54,418 nt of DNA from Hymenobacter sp. ISL-91 (GCF_018613725.1 NZ_JAGGPS010000026.1:149760-204177), one strand, 5' to 3'. Counted from the first letter of the stretch, positions 16,318 to 25,771 are shown. Numbers and translations are program-made. The notes: generated from the sequence alone by a model not told the origin.

Positions 16318-17817
16318 ATGGCACAAGATGTAAACCGGGGCGGCTCGGCGACAACCCTCGATGCGTCCCCGGAGCACGACAACAACCAGGTTTCGAACAG
16401 CAAGATCTGGCAGGTAATCACGGCCTCCTCGGTCGGAACGGTGATTGAGTGGTACGACTTCTACATTTTTGGCTCGCTGGCCGCCATCATCGGGCCGGTA
16501 CTGTTCGGTACTACGGGCAAAATAGAAGACACGATACTCGGCACGCTGGCCGTGTTTGGGGCCGGGTTTGTGGTGCGGCCGTTTGGGGCCCTCGTATTCG
16601 GGCGCATCGGCGACATGATCGGGCGGAAGTATACGTTTCTGCTCACGCTGCTGCTTATGGGCGGAGCCACGTTTGCCACGGGTCTGATTCCGAGCTACGA
16701 CAAGATTGGGGTGGCCGCGCCTATCATCGTAACGCTGCTACGGTTGCTGCAGGGGCTGGCGCTGGGCGGCGAATACGGCGGGGCCACCACCTACGTGGCC
16801 GAGCACTCGCCCGACAAAAAGCGCGGCTACTACACCTCGTTTATTCAGACGACGGCCACGGTCGGCTTGCTCATCAGCATCATCGTTATCATTGCCACCC
16901 GCAACCTCATGGGCGAGGCGGCCTTCAAGGAGTGGGGCTGGCGCATTCCGTTTTTGCTGTCGGGCGCGCTGGTAATTGCCTCGTACTACATCCGGCTTAA
17001 GCTGCACGAGTCGCCGCTGTTTGCCAAGGCCAAGGCCGAGGGTACTACCTCCAAGAACCCGCTGCGCGAGTCGTTCGTGAACCCCGTAAACCGTCGGCTG
17101 GTGCTCATTTCGCTGTTCGGCGCTACCATGGGCCAGGGTGTAGTCTGGTACACGGGGCAGTTCTACGCCTACTCGTTTATGCAAAATACGCTCAAGCTCG
17201 ATATCATTGATGCGGCCCTGGTACTGTGCGCCGCCCTGATTCTGGCCACGCCGTTCTTCGTGTACTTCGGCGGCCTTTCCGACCGCATCGGCCGCAAAAA
17301 AATCATCATGATGGGCCTGCTCTGCGGGGCCTTGTTCACCATTCCCATTTTCTACGGCATGAAGGCCTTCGCCGGCCCGCTCACCGAAACCGCCGCCGCC
17401 ACCGTCGACGCCACCGGTAAAGCCGTGCCGGCCGTAATGAAGGCCCTGAACCCACAGTTGATACCGATGACGGCCCTGGTTTTCTGCCTGGTACTCTTCG
17501 TGACGATGGCCTACGGGCCGATTGCCGCCTACCTAGTCGAGCTGTTCCCGACCAAGGTGCGCTACACCAGCCTCTCGTTCCCGTACCACATCGGCAACGG
17601 CATTTTCGGAGGCTTTGTGCCCCTTATTGCCACGGCCCTCACGCTGTGGGCGGCCGGCAAACCCGACGGCACGTTTCTGAAGATGTGGAGCAGCTACGCC
17701 GGTCTGGTGTATCCGGTGGCCATCGCCTTCATCTGCTTCATTATCGGCTCCATCTACATGAAAGACGTGCGCAACGTCAAACTCATGGACAACGAGTCGG
17801 GCGAGGCAGCTTCCTAG
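16318..17817 (+). CDS. MHS-family MFS proton symporter
   Basis: A 499-residue major-facilitator transporter of the metabolite:H+ symporter subfamily (relatives carry proline/betaine, shikimate, alpha-ketoglutarate, citrate). The start of TM1 shows VIEWYDFYIFGSLAAIIGP, the family signature. Loop 2-3 has GRIGDMIGRKYTF, the central region GGEYGGATTYVAEHSPDKKRGYYTSFIQT, and the mirrored loop 8-9 DRIGRKK. Twelve hydrophobic segments are readable. A hydrophilic insert (ETAAATVDATGKAVPAVMKALNPQLIP) sits between TM9 and TM10. It follows the porin and ends at a terminator (17838). A carboxylate substrate is inferred from the acs/prpE genes downstream. Confidence 0.88.
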   Translation: MAQDVNRGGSATTLDASPEHDNNQVSNSKIWQVITASSVGTVIEWYDFYIFGSLAAIIGPVLFGTTGKIEDTILGTLAVFGAGFVVRPFGALVFGRIGDMIGRKYTFLLTLLLMGGATFATGLIPSYDKIGVAAPIIVTLLRLLQGLALGGEYGGATTYVAEHSPDKKRGYYTSFIQTTATVGLLISIIVIIATRNLMGEAAFKEWGWRIPFLLSGALVIASYYIRLKLHESPLFAKAKAEGTTSKNPLRESFVNPVNRRLVLISLFGATMGQGVVWYTGQFYAYSFMQNTLKLDIIDAALVLCAALILATPFFVYFGGLSDRIGRKKIIMMGLLCGALFTIPIFYGMKAFAGPLTETAAATVDATGKAVPAVMKALNPQLIPMTALVFCLVLFVTMAYGPIAAYLVELFPTKVRYTSLSFPYHIGNGIFGGFVPLIATALTLWAAGKPDGTFLKMWSSYAGLVYPVAIAFICFIIGSIYMKDVRNVKLMDNESGEAAS

Positions 17818-17837
17818 CCGGGCCGTGCGGCCAACGC

Positions 17838-17868
17838 AAATCCGCCGGGCCGTTGGTTCGGCGGATTT
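17838..17868 (+). terminator. Intrinsic terminator after porin/symporter operon
   Basis: Stem AAATCCGCC (17838-17846) / GGCGGATTT (17860-17868), extended by GC.../...GC pairs, with a 13-base loop and a TTGCTTGTC tail, 20 bases after the symporter stop. Confidence 0.75.
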
Positions 17869-17986
17869 TGCTTGTCTGGTTGGCTGGCCGGCGGTGGGAG
17901 GGGTAGCGGTGCTGGTACGTTGAACCGCTCCGTAGCATACCAGCCATTTATTCGCCTACTTAAACGCTCCATCAAGCTGATACGCC

Positions 17987-18211
17987 ATGCCCAACCTCCA
18001 ACCTCCTGAGCAACGCCCCGAGCAACGGCGCGGGCAACGGCTGCTGTTTCTGGCGCTGCTGTTCGGGGTGCTGCTCAACTTCCCGCTGCTCGGTGCCTTT
18101 AGCCTCGATGCGCGCGTGGTGGGCATTCCGGTGCTCTACCTGTATGTGCTGGCGGTGTGGGTAGCGTTGGTTGCTCTCACGGGCTGGCTGGTGAAGGGAA
18201 TTAAAAATTGA
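17987..18211 (+). CDS. Small two-helix membrane protein upstream of SLC5-kinase
   Basis: A 74-residue protein with a charged N-terminus (PEQRPEQRRGQR) and two hydrophobic helices (LLFLALLFGVLLNFPLLGAF and VVGIPVLYLYVLAVWVALVALTGWLV). The N-x-P-L-L ... V-x-G-I-P-V-L-Y-x-Y layout resembles the short DUF3311/DUF485-like proteins encoded beside sodium:solute symporters. It lies 115 bases before the SLC5-histidine kinase gene, with a short palindrome between. It is probably an accessory subunit of that protein. The family assignment is tentative, but the frame and topology are convincing. Confidence 0.72.
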   Translation: MPNLQPPEQRPEQRRGQRLLFLALLFGVLLNFPLLGAFSLDARVVGIPVLYLYVLAVWVALVALTGWLVKGIKN

Positions 18212-18221
18212 AAAAAAACAG

Positions 18222-18266
18222 AACGTCATGCTTCATCTGGCGTCCGCTCAGTCGAAGCATGACGTT
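18222..18266. repeat. REP-like palindrome C, short form
   Basis: AACGTCATGCTTC (18222-18234) is inverted and perfect as GAAGCATGACGTT (18254-18266). A shorter member of the GTCATG family, between the small membrane protein and the SLC5-kinase gene. Confidence 0.75.
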
Positions 18267-18325
18267 GCTTTGACTTTGTAAACAGTTTCAACGACTCATA
18301 CCGTTAGATTTTTAGCTCAGAAAGC

Positions 18326-21127
18326 ATGTCCCCGCTGCTGGTAATCGGTTTTTCGTTTGGTTACCTCGGGCTGCTGTTCGGGTTGGCCTACGCGGCTGAG
18401 CGGCGGGTGGCGGCGCGGCGCAGCTGGGTAAGCAACCCCTATGTGTACGCCCTAAGCATGGCCGTGTACTGCACCGCCTGGACGTATTACGGCTCAGTCG
18501 GCCGCGCCGCGCACTTCGGGTTGGAGTTTTTGGGTATTTACCTGGGCCCCACGCTGATGGCGCCGCTGGCCTGGCTGGTGCTGCGCAAAATCATTCGCAT
18601 CTGCCGCGCCCAGCGCCTCACCTCCATTGCCGACTTCATTTCGGCGCGCTACGGCAAAAGTGCCAGCCTAGGCGCGTTGGCTACCGTGGGCTGCGTGCTG
18701 GGTGTGGTGCCCTATATTTCGCTGCAGATCAAAGCCATTGCGGCCTCGTTTGAGATGCTGACCCACGGACCCGATTCGTTGGGGCTGCCCGTTGAGAATG
18801 CGGCGGCCGTAACGTCGGCTTTCTATACCACTGTGGCGCTGGCTTTCTTCACCATCGTATTCGGGGTGCGCTCCGTAGAGGCCACCGAGCGGCACGAGGG
18901 CATGGTGCTGGCCGTGGCCGTCGAGAGCCTGATGAAGCTGGTGGCCTTTCTGGTGGCCGGCCTGTTTGTGGCCTACGGCCTGTTCAACGGCTTTTCCGAT
19001 GTGTTCAAGCGGGCCGCGGCGGTGCCCGACCTGCGCCGCCTGTTCACGCTGGAGGGGGCCGGCACCACGCCCGGGCAGTGGCTGACGCTGCTGCTGCTGA
19101 GTATGTCGGCTATACTGCTGCTGCCCCGGCAGTTTCAGGTGAGCGTGGTAGAAAACGTGAACGAAGACCACCTGCGCAAGGCCATGTGGCTGTTTCCACT
19201 CTACCTCATCATCATCAACCTGCTGGTACTGCCGCTGGCTTTCGGGGGCCGCCTGCTCGATGGAGCCGGCCGCCTCGATGCCGACATGTATGTGCTGGCG
19301 CTGCCGCTACAGGCCGGCCGGCCCTGGCTGGCGCTGTTCATCTACCTGGGTGGCCTTTCGGCGGCCAGCAGCATGATTGTGGTGGAAACTATTGCCCTGA
19401 GCGTGATGATCAGCCACCACCTGTTGATGCCGCTGCTGGTGCGCGGGCCGGTGGGGCGCGAGCAGGGGCCGCGCTGGTTTGCCCGCCTTGGGCAGCTGGC
19501 CCTGCACACCCGGCGGCTGGCCGTGGTGCTGGTGCTGCTGCTGGCGTTTGCCTACTACGCCGCCGTGGGACATCTGCTGCCGCTGGTAAATATTGGCCTT
19601 ATTTCGTTTGCTGCGGTGGCGCAGTTTGCGCCCGTAGTGCTGGGTGGCCTGTACTGGCAGGGCGGCACCCGGGCCGGCGCTACGGCGGGCCTACTGGCCG
19701 GGCTGCTGCTGTGGCTGTATACGCTGGTGCTGCCTACCGCCGTAGAGGCGGGCCTGCTGGCCGATACGCTGCTGCTCGAAGGGCCACTGGGCCTGGGTTG
19801 GCTGCGGCCGGGGGCACTGCTGGGCCTAACCGGCCTCGATCCACTCTCGCACGGGCTGTTCTGGAGCTGGTTTTTCAATGTGGGGCTGTATGTGGGCGTG
19901 TCGCTACTGGGGCGGGCACCCTCGGCGCTGGAGCAGCGGCAGGCCGGGCTGTTCGTGCACGTGTTCCGCCACGAGCCGGGTTTCGAAACCAGCCCGGCCG
20001 GCTGGCACAGCGTGGCCTCGCTGCCCGATGTGCGGGCGCTGCTGACGGGCTTTCTAGGAAAAAAGCGCACGGCGCAGGCCCTCGGCGCTTTTCAGGAGCA
20101 CTTCCCCGGCCACATGGTTCGGCCTGCCGAGGCTGCCAGCCCGGCTGCGCCGGCAGCCGGGGCCGATGCGCCCGCCGACCCGCGGCTGCTGGCCTACGCC
20201 GAGAAGCTGCTGGCCGGGGCTATTGGCCCGGCCTCGGCCCGGCTGCTGTTGCGCTCCTCGGTGGGAGGGGTCGAGGACATCAGCTTCGATAATGTGGTGG
20301 TCATTCTCAGGGAAAGCCAGCAGCTGCTCGAAGCCAACCGCCAGCTCCAGAAGCAGCAGCGGCAGCTGCAGGCCCTCACCAGCCAGCTGCAGCAGGCCTA
20401 CAACCAGCTGCGGGAGCTCGACCAGCACAAAGACGAGTTCCTCTACACCGTTACCCACGAGCTGCGCACGCCCCTGACCAGCATCCGGGCGCTGTCGGAA
20501 ATCCTGAGCGACAACCCCGAGCTGGATGAGGACGAGCGCCACCGTTTTCTGCACACCATCACCCGCGAAGCCGAGCGCCTGAGCCGCCTGATTGCGCTGG
20601 TGCTCGACCTGGAGAAGTATGAGTCGGGCACGGCGCGCCTCAACAAAATGCCTCTCGATGTGGCCGACATCATCACTGATGCTCTGGAGGCTGTGGGTCC
20701 GCCGCTGCGCGCCAAGCACATTCAGCTGGACTTGGCCGTGCCGCCCGCCCTGCCCGCCCTGCCCGGCGACCGGGACCGACTGATGCAGGTGCTGGTTAAC
20801 CTGCTCAGCAACGCCATTAAGTCGTGCCGGGCCGATGGCACGGGGCGTATTGCCGTGGGCGTGCAAACCACGGCCGGCGGCCTGCTGCTGTGGGTGCAGG
20901 ACAATGGCAAGGGCATTGCGCCCGAGTTCCATCACCTGCTGTTCGACAAGTTTTACCAAGCGCAGAACCAGACCACCCGCAAGCCCGAGGGCACGGGGCT
21001 TGGGCTGGCCATCACCAAAAAAATAGTGGAGCTGCACGCCGGCCGCATCTGGGTGGAAAGCGAAACCGACCAGGGGGCCCGATTTTCGCTGGAGCTACCA
21101 CTTACGGCTTTGGAGAGTGGCCAGTAG
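18326..21127 (+). CDS. SLC5-STAC-histidine kinase (CbrA/CrbS type)
   Basis: A 933-residue fusion of a sodium:solute symporter with a sensor kinase. Residues about 1-540 are a 13-helix SLC5/SSS module. About 605-660 resemble a STAC domain (LAYAEKLLAGAIGPASARLLLRSS...DNVVVILRES). A glutamine-rich coiled coil (about 665-700) leads to HisKA with H711 in VTHELRTPLTSIRAL. The HATPase_c domain has LLSNAIKS, QDNGKGIAPEF and GTGLGLAITKKIVELH. No PAS domain is evident, unlike several relatives. CrbS proteins of this architecture control acetyl-CoA synthetase in proteobacteria; here the kinase lies just upstream of a receiver gene, prpE and acs. Sensing of acetate or another small carboxylate by transport is inferred. 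Confidence 0.88.
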   Translation: MSPLLVIGFSFGYLGLLFGLAYAAERRVAARRSWVSNPYVYALSMAVYCTAWTYYGSVGRAAHFGLEFLGIYLGPTLMAPLAWLVLRKIIRICRAQRLTSIADFISARYGKSASLGALATVGCVLGVVPYISLQIKAIAASFEMLTHGPDSLGLPVENAAAVTSAFYTTVALAFFTIVFGVRSVEATERHEGMVLAVAVESLMKLVAFLVAGLFVAYGLFNGFSDVFKRAAAVPDLRRLFTLEGAGTTPGQWLTLLLLSMSAILLLPRQFQVSVVENVNEDHLRKAMWLFPLYLIIINLLVLPLAFGGRLLDGAGRLDADMYVLALPLQAGRPWLALFIYLGGLSAASSMIVVETIALSVMISHHLLMPLLVRGPVGREQGPRWFARLGQLALHTRRLAVVLVLLLAFAYYAAVGHLLPLVNIGLISFAAVAQFAPVVLGGLYWQGGTRAGATAGLLAGLLLWLYTLVLPTAVEAGLLADTLLLEGPLGLGWLRPGALLGLTGLDPLSHGLFWSWFFNVGLYVGVSLLGRAPSALEQRQAGLFVHVFRHEPGFETSPAGWHSVASLPDVRALLTGFLGKKRTAQALGAFQEHFPGHMVRPAEAASPAAPAAGADAPADPRLLAYAEKLLAGAIGPASARLLLRSSVGGVEDISFDNVVVILRESQQLLEANRQLQKQQRQLQALTSQLQQAYNQLRELDQHKDEFLYTVTHELRTPLTSIRALSEILSDNPELDEDERHRFLHTITREAERLSRLIALVLDLEKYESGTARLNKMPLDVADIITDALEAVGPPLRAKHIQLDLAVPPALPALPGDRDRLMQVLVNLLSNAIKSCRADGTGRIAVGVQTTAGGLLLWVQDNGKGIAPEFHHLLFDKFYQAQNQTTRKPEGTGLGLAITKKIVELHAGRIWVESETDQGARFSLELPLTALESGQ

Positions 21128-21249
21128 CAGAGCAAAGCCTTCCTTAATTAGCCCCAATACCAACCCGCCCCAATCAATACCCGAACGACTCTGCGTGCCT
21201 CTGCGAAACCCTCCGCGCTCTGCGGGAAATAGATAAAGAATCCCTCGCT

Positions 21250-21639
21250 ATGAAAACGACCCCGCATATTCTTCTAGTCGACGACGAGCCCAATATTGTA
21301 ATGTCGCTCGAATTTCTGATGCGCAAGGCTGGCTACCGCGTTAGTATTGCCCGCAATGGCAGTGAGGCGCTGGAGGCCATTGGCCAAACACCCTTCGACC
21401 TGATTTTGCTCGATATTATGATGCCCGATGTGGATGGTTACGAGGTGTGCCGACAGGTGCGCCGGCACCCTCGGCAGGCTGGCACGCGGGTGGTGTTTCT
21501 GAGTGCCAAAAGCAAGGAAGCTGATGTGCAACAGGGCTATGAGGTGGGGGCCGACCTCTACCTGACCAAGCCCTTCAGCACCCGCCAGCTGATGGCGAAA
21601 GTAAAAGAGCAGCTGGCTACGGCTACCGGCAGCCCCTGA
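21250..21639 (+). CDS. Receiver-only response regulator
   Basis: A 129-residue CheY-like receiver with acidic pair D11-D12, phosphoacceptor D55 (LLDIMMPDVDGYEV), S85 and K107 (LTKPFS). Nothing follows the receiver fold (QLMAKVKEQL is its last helix), so it has no DNA-binding or enzymatic output domain. It is the obvious partner of the SLC5-kinase 122 bases upstream. In the CrbSR pair of proteobacteria the regulator carries a LuxR-type HTH, so signalling here must run through another protein or a phosphorelay. The 122-base gap contains only a GC-rich CTCTGCG-word repeat. Confidence 0.88.
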   Translation: MKTTPHILLVDDEPNIVMSLEFLMRKAGYRVSIARNGSEALEAIGQTPFDLILLDIMMPDVDGYEVCRQVRRHPRQAGTRVVFLSAKSKEADVQQGYEVGADLYLTKPFSTRQLMAKVKEQLATATGSP

Positions 21640-21704
21640 GCCTGTGCTGCTGCCCGGCACCGCCCGCCACCGCTCTGCATTCCCTTCTTCCAAACGCCCC
21701 GCCC

Positions 21705-23648
21705 ATGCCTACCTACGCCGCCGAATACGCTGCCAGCCTCGCCGATCCGGCCGGTTTCTGGGCCGGGCAGGCAGGCCGCCTCACCTGGCAGCGCGACCCG
21801 CCCCGACCAGTGCTGAGCCAGGACGAAGAAACCGGTTTCTACCGCTGGTTTCGGGGTGGCCAGTTGAATACCAGTTGGCTCTGCCTCGATTACCACGTAG
21901 CCAACGGCCGCGCCAACCAACCCGCCCTGCACTACGACTCGCCCGTGACCAACGTGCGCCGCAGTTACACCTACGCCGAGCTGCTCGACCTGACGGCCCG
22001 GCTGGCCGGGGGCCTGCGCGCCCAGGGCGTGGAGCCCGGCGACCGGGTGCTTGTGTATATGCCCAACATGCCCGAGGCGGTGGTGGCTATGCTGGCCTGC
22101 GCCCGGCTGGGGGCAGTGCATTCGGTGGTGTTCGGGGGCTTTGCGCCGCCCGAGCTGGCCGTTCGCATCGATGATGCGCAGCCCCGCGCCATTATCTGCG
22201 CCTCGGCCGGCATGGAAGTTGACCGCCCGATTCCATATCTGCCGCTGGTGCACGAAGCCCTGGCCCTGGCCACCCACCAGCCGGCCTGCGTGGTAGTTAG
22301 CCAGCGCGACTTCTGCCCCGCCGAGCTGCCCGAGTTGCCGGCCGCCGTGGCAGCAGAGGTGGCCGCAACAGCCCCGCGGTTTGTGGATTACCGCGAGCTG
22401 CTGCAAGCCGCTCCGGTGGCGGCTGTGCCCGTCGATGCCACGGCACCGCTCTACATTCTGTACACCAGCGGCACCACCGGCCGGCCCAAGGGCGTGGTGC
22501 GCGAGCATGGCGGGCACGCCGTGGCGTTGCGCTACAGTATGGGGGCCGTGTACGGGCTGAAACCGGGCGAAACCATGTTCAGCGGCTCGGACATTGGCTG
22601 GGCCGTGGGCCATAGCTACATTGTGTATGGGCCGTTGCTGCTGGGCGCTACCACCGTACTGTTCGAGGGCAAGCCCGTGCGCACACCCGACGCCGGCATG
22701 TTCTGGCGTGTGTGTGCCGACTACGGGGTACATGTGCTGTTCACGGCGCCCACGGCCATCCGCGCCATCCGCAAGGAAGACCCCGACGGCGAGCTGGCCC
22801 GACAGTATGATTTAAGCCGGCTGCGCCACCTCTTTCTGGCCGGCGAGCGGTGCGACCCCGCCACCTACGCCTGGGCCGGCCAGCTGCTGGGAATACCCGT
22901 GGTCGACCACTGGTGGCAAACCGAGTCGGGCTGGCCGATGCTGGCCTCCTGTGTGGGCTACCCCGATGCGCTGCCACCCCGTGCCGGCTCGGCCGGCCAC
23001 CCGGTGCCGGGCTACCAGCTCGAAATTCTCGATGAGGAAGGCCAGCCTGTGCCGGCCGGTACCACCGGGCTGGTGGCGCTGCGCCTGCCGCTGCCCCCCG
23101 GCTGCCTGCCCACGCTCTGGCAGGATGATGCCCGCTTTCAGCAGGCCTACCTCGACCAGTTTCCAGGCTATTACCTGGCGGGCGACGGGGGCTACCGCGA
23201 CGCGCAGGGCTACTGCTACATCATGGGCCGCGTAGATGACGTGATAAACGTGGCCGGCCACCGCCTGAGCACCGGCGAGCTGGAAGAAGTGCTGGCCGCC
23301 CATCCGGCCGTGGCCGAATGCGCCGTGCTGGGCCTACACGACGAACTGCGCGGACAGGTGCCGGTGGGCCTGGTGGTGCTCAAGGATGGCCAGTTGCTGC
23401 CTGAAGCCGAGCTGGAGCAGCAGCTCGTGCAGCTGGTGCGCAGCCGGGTAGGAGCCGTGGCCTGCTTCCGGCAGGCGGCGGTGGTGGCGCGGCTGCCCAA
23501 AACGCGCTCGGGCAAAATACTGCGCAAAACCCTGCGCCAGCTCGCCGACGGCGACGCCTTTACGGTGCCTTCCACCATCGACGATCCGGCTATACTCGAC
23601 GAAATACGGGCCGTACTGGCGCGGCGCGGGATAGGGCAGGGGAAATAA
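21705..23648 (+). CDS. prpE: Propionyl-CoA synthetase-like acyl-CoA ligase
   Basis: A 647-residue AMP-forming acyl-CoA synthetase. The adenylation loop is ILYTSGTTGRPKGVVRE. The stretch VFGGFAPPELAVRIDDAQPRAIICASAGME is characteristic of PrpE/ACSS3-type enzymes as opposed to Acs. The active-site block WWQTESGWPM replaces the Acs WWQTETGG. The C-terminal domain has GRVDDVINVAGHRLSTGELEE and the acetylatable lysine loop PKTRSGKILRKTL. It activates propionate or a similar short acid in the cytoplasm. It sits between the receiver gene and acs on the same strand, 65 bases after the receiver, suggesting joint control by the SLC5-kinase. Propionate versus butyrate cannot be told from sequence. Confidence 0.85.
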   Translation: MPTYAAEYAASLADPAGFWAGQAGRLTWQRDPPRPVLSQDEETGFYRWFRGGQLNTSWLCLDYHVANGRANQPALHYDSPVTNVRRSYTYAELLDLTARLAGGLRAQGVEPGDRVLVYMPNMPEAVVAMLACARLGAVHSVVFGGFAPPELAVRIDDAQPRAIICASAGMEVDRPIPYLPLVHEALALATHQPACVVVSQRDFCPAELPELPAAVAAEVAATAPRFVDYRELLQAAPVAAVPVDATAPLYILYTSGTTGRPKGVVREHGGHAVALRYSMGAVYGLKPGETMFSGSDIGWAVGHSYIVYGPLLLGATTVLFEGKPVRTPDAGMFWRVCADYGVHVLFTAPTAIRAIRKEDPDGELARQYDLSRLRHLFLAGERCDPATYAWAGQLLGIPVVDHWWQTESGWPMLASCVGYPDALPPRAGSAGHPVPGYQLEILDEEGQPVPAGTTGLVALRLPLPPGCLPTLWQDDARFQQAYLDQFPGYYLAGDGGYRDAQGYCYIMGRVDDVINVAGHRLSTGELEEVLAAHPAVAECAVLGLHDELRGQVPVGLVVLKDGQLLPEAELEQQLVQLVRSRVGAVACFRQAAVVARLPKTRSGKILRKTLRQLADGDAFTVPSTIDDPAILDEIRAVLARRGIGQGK

Positions 23649-23665
23649 GACACGAGCTCACCCCT

Positions 23666-23755
23666 GTCATCCTGAGCAGAGCGAAGGACCTGGTGAGAGG
23701 GTACTCCCTGGTGCTGCCGGCCGCTACGCAGGTCCTGAGCTGCGCTCAGGATGAT
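23666..23755. repeat. REP-like palindrome D (CATCCTGAGC family)
   Basis: CCTGAGCAGAGCGAAGGACC (23671-23690) is inverted, with a few mismatches, as GGTCCTGAGCTGCGCTCAGG (23731-23750), with outer GTCAT/ATGAT. It lies between prpE and acs. Confidence 0.8.
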
Positions 23756-23801
23756 ATATTTTTCTCATCTTTCTCTCTCTATTGACTCAACCAGCAACCA
23801 T

Positions 23802-25730
23802 ATGCCTACACCTACCACCCCGCAACACGCCCGTATCCGCACGCTCGAAGACTACCACGAGGCTTACCACCTGAGCACCCGCCACCCCAACGAGTTCTGG
23901 GCCGCAGTGGCCGAGCCCTTCACGTGGCGCCGCAAATGGAGCACCGTGATGGAGTCGGATATGGCGGCGGGCGAAACGACGTGGTTTGCAGGCGGGCGGC
24001 TCAACATCACCGAAAACTGCCTTGACCGCCACCTGGCCACCCGTGGCAACAAGCTGGCCCTCATCTATGAGCCCAACGACATAAAGGAGCGCCACCTGCG
24101 CCTGACTTACCGCGAGCTGCACCAGCGCGTGTGCCAGTTTGCCAACGTGCTGCTCAACAACGGAGTAGAAAAGGGCGACCGGGTGTGCCTGTACATGCCC
24201 ATGATTCCGGAACTGACCATTGCCGTGCTGGCCTGCGCCCGTATCGGGGCGGTGCACTCGGTTATCTTCGCCGGCTTCTCGGCCACGGCCATTGCCGAGC
24301 GCGTGAACGATGCCCAGGCGAAGCTGGTGATAACATCGGACGGCCTGAACCGCGGAGCCAAGCAGATTCCGGTGAAGCGGGTGGTGGATGAAGCCCTCGA
24401 AACCTGCCCTTCGGTGCGCCGGGTGGTGGTAGTGGAGCACCTGGGCTGGCCGGTGCAGATGGAGGACGAGCGCGACGTGTGGTACCACGAAGAAGCCGAA
24501 GATGTGGCCAAAACCTGCCCGGCTGAGGAAATGAAGGCCGAAGACCCGCTGTTTATTCTCTACACCTCGGGCAGCACCGGCAAACCCAAGGGCGTGGTGC
24601 ACACCACCGCCGGCTACATGGTGTGGGCTGATTATACCTTCCGCAACGTGTTTCAGGTGGAGGAAAACGACGTGTTCTGGTGCACTGCCGATGTGGGCTG
24701 GGTAACGGGCCACACCTACCTGATATACGGCCCGCTGCTGGCCGGCTCGACCACCCTTATGTTCGAAGGCATCCCGACATACCCCGATGCCGGGCGGTTC
24801 TGGGAGGTGATTGACAAGCACTCGGTCAGCGTGTTCTACACCGCGCCCACCGCTATCCGCGCCCTTATGGCCGAGCCCCTCGACAACGTGCTCAGCTACT
24901 CGCTCGACTCGTTGCGCGTAATCGGTTCGGTGGGCGAGCCCATCAACGAGGAGGCCTGGCACTGGTACAACGAGCACGTGGGCAAAGGCCGCTGCCCGCT
25001 GGTAGATACCTGGTGGCAGACCGAAACCGGGGGCATCATGATTTCGCCGCTGGCCGGCATCACGCCCTCGAAGCCCACCTACGCCGGCCTGCCGCTGCCC
25101 GGCGTGTGGCCCGTGCTGCTCCGCCAGGACGGCACCGAAATCGAAGGCAACGAAGAAGAGGGCTACCTGGCCATCAAGCAGGCCTGGCCGGGCATCATCC
25201 GCACCACCTGGGGCGACCATAACCGCGCCGTGCAGACCTACTTCGCGGCCTACCCCGGGTACTATTTCACCGGCGACGGCGCCCGGCGCGACAAGGACGG
25301 CCTCTACCGCATCATCGGCCGCGTCGATGACGTGATTAATGTGAGCGGGCACCGCTTCGGCACGGCCGAAATCGAAAACGCCATCAACCAGAACCCCAAT
25401 GTGGTGGAAAGCGCGGTGGTAGGCTACCCCCACGAGGTGAAGGGCCAGGGCATTTACGCCTACATTATCTGCCGCGAAGGGGCTTGCCGCAACGAGGCCG
25501 ACAAGCCTCGTGTTGAGGCCAGCGTCATCGAAACGGTGGTAGCCGAAATTGGCAAAATTGCCCGACCCGACAAAATCCAGATTGTGACGGGCCTGCCCAA
25601 AACGCGCTCGGGCAAAATTATGCGCCGCATCCTGCGCAAAGTGGCCGAGGGCGACACCAGCACCCTGGGCGACACCAGCACCCTGCTCGACCCCGCCGTG
25701 GTAGACGAAATCATCGGGGGAGCCAAGTAG
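23802..25730 (+). CDS. acs: Acetyl-CoA synthetase
   Basis: A 642-residue AMP-forming acetyl-CoA synthetase. Conserved blocks: WxFxGGRLNITENCLDRHL, ILYTSGSTGKPKGVVHTTAGYMVWADYTF, ADVGWVTGHTYLIYGPLL, WWQTETGGIM, GRVDDVINVSGHRFGTAEIE, and the PKTRSGKIMRRILRK loop whose lysine is acetylated in the family. Near the C-terminus an 18-base unit encoding GDTSTL is perfectly duplicated in tandem (25651-25686), a feature compatible with the family's GD-S-NL-GDTSTL ending. The ATG at 23802 is chosen; an in-frame codon at 23751 lies in the repeat. It makes acetyl-CoA from acetate, ATP and CoA in the cytoplasm. Confidence 0.95.
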   Translation: MPTPTTPQHARIRTLEDYHEAYHLSTRHPNEFWAAVAEPFTWRRKWSTVMESDMAAGETTWFAGGRLNITENCLDRHLATRGNKLALIYEPNDIKERHLRLTYRELHQRVCQFANVLLNNGVEKGDRVCLYMPMIPELTIAVLACARIGAVHSVIFAGFSATAIAERVNDAQAKLVITSDGLNRGAKQIPVKRVVDEALETCPSVRRVVVVEHLGWPVQMEDERDVWYHEEAEDVAKTCPAEEMKAEDPLFILYTSGSTGKPKGVVHTTAGYMVWADYTFRNVFQVEENDVFWCTADVGWVTGHTYLIYGPLLAGSTTLMFEGIPTYPDAGRFWEVIDKHSVSVFYTAPTAIRALMAEPLDNVLSYSLDSLRVIGSVGEPINEEAWHWYNEHVGKGRCPLVDTWWQTETGGIMISPLAGITPSKPTYAGLPLPGVWPVLLRQDGTEIEGNEEEGYLAIKQAWPGIIRTTWGDHNRAVQTYFAAYPGYYFTGDGARRDKDGLYRIIGRVDDVINVSGHRFGTAEIENAINQNPNVVESAVVGYPHEVKGQGIYAYIICREGACRNEADKPRVEASVIETVVAEIGKIARPDKIQIVTGLPKTRSGKIMRRILRKVAEGDTSTLGDTSTLLDPAVVDEIIGGAK

Positions 25731-25771
25731 GTCTGATTCGTTCGTGAGCGTGCCGCTGTCCGGTATTCGGC

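Noticed and set aside
21128..21249. Possible small RNA between the SLC5-kinase and receiver genes
   Set aside because: The stretch is a CTCTGCG-word low-complexity repeat, also seen in degenerate form after the ald-like gene, with no promoter or terminator.
25651..25686. Tandem 18-base duplication in acs as a frameshift or assembly error
   Set aside because: It keeps frame and encodes GDTSTL twice, close to the normal GD-S-NL-GDTSTL ending of acetyl-CoA synthetases.
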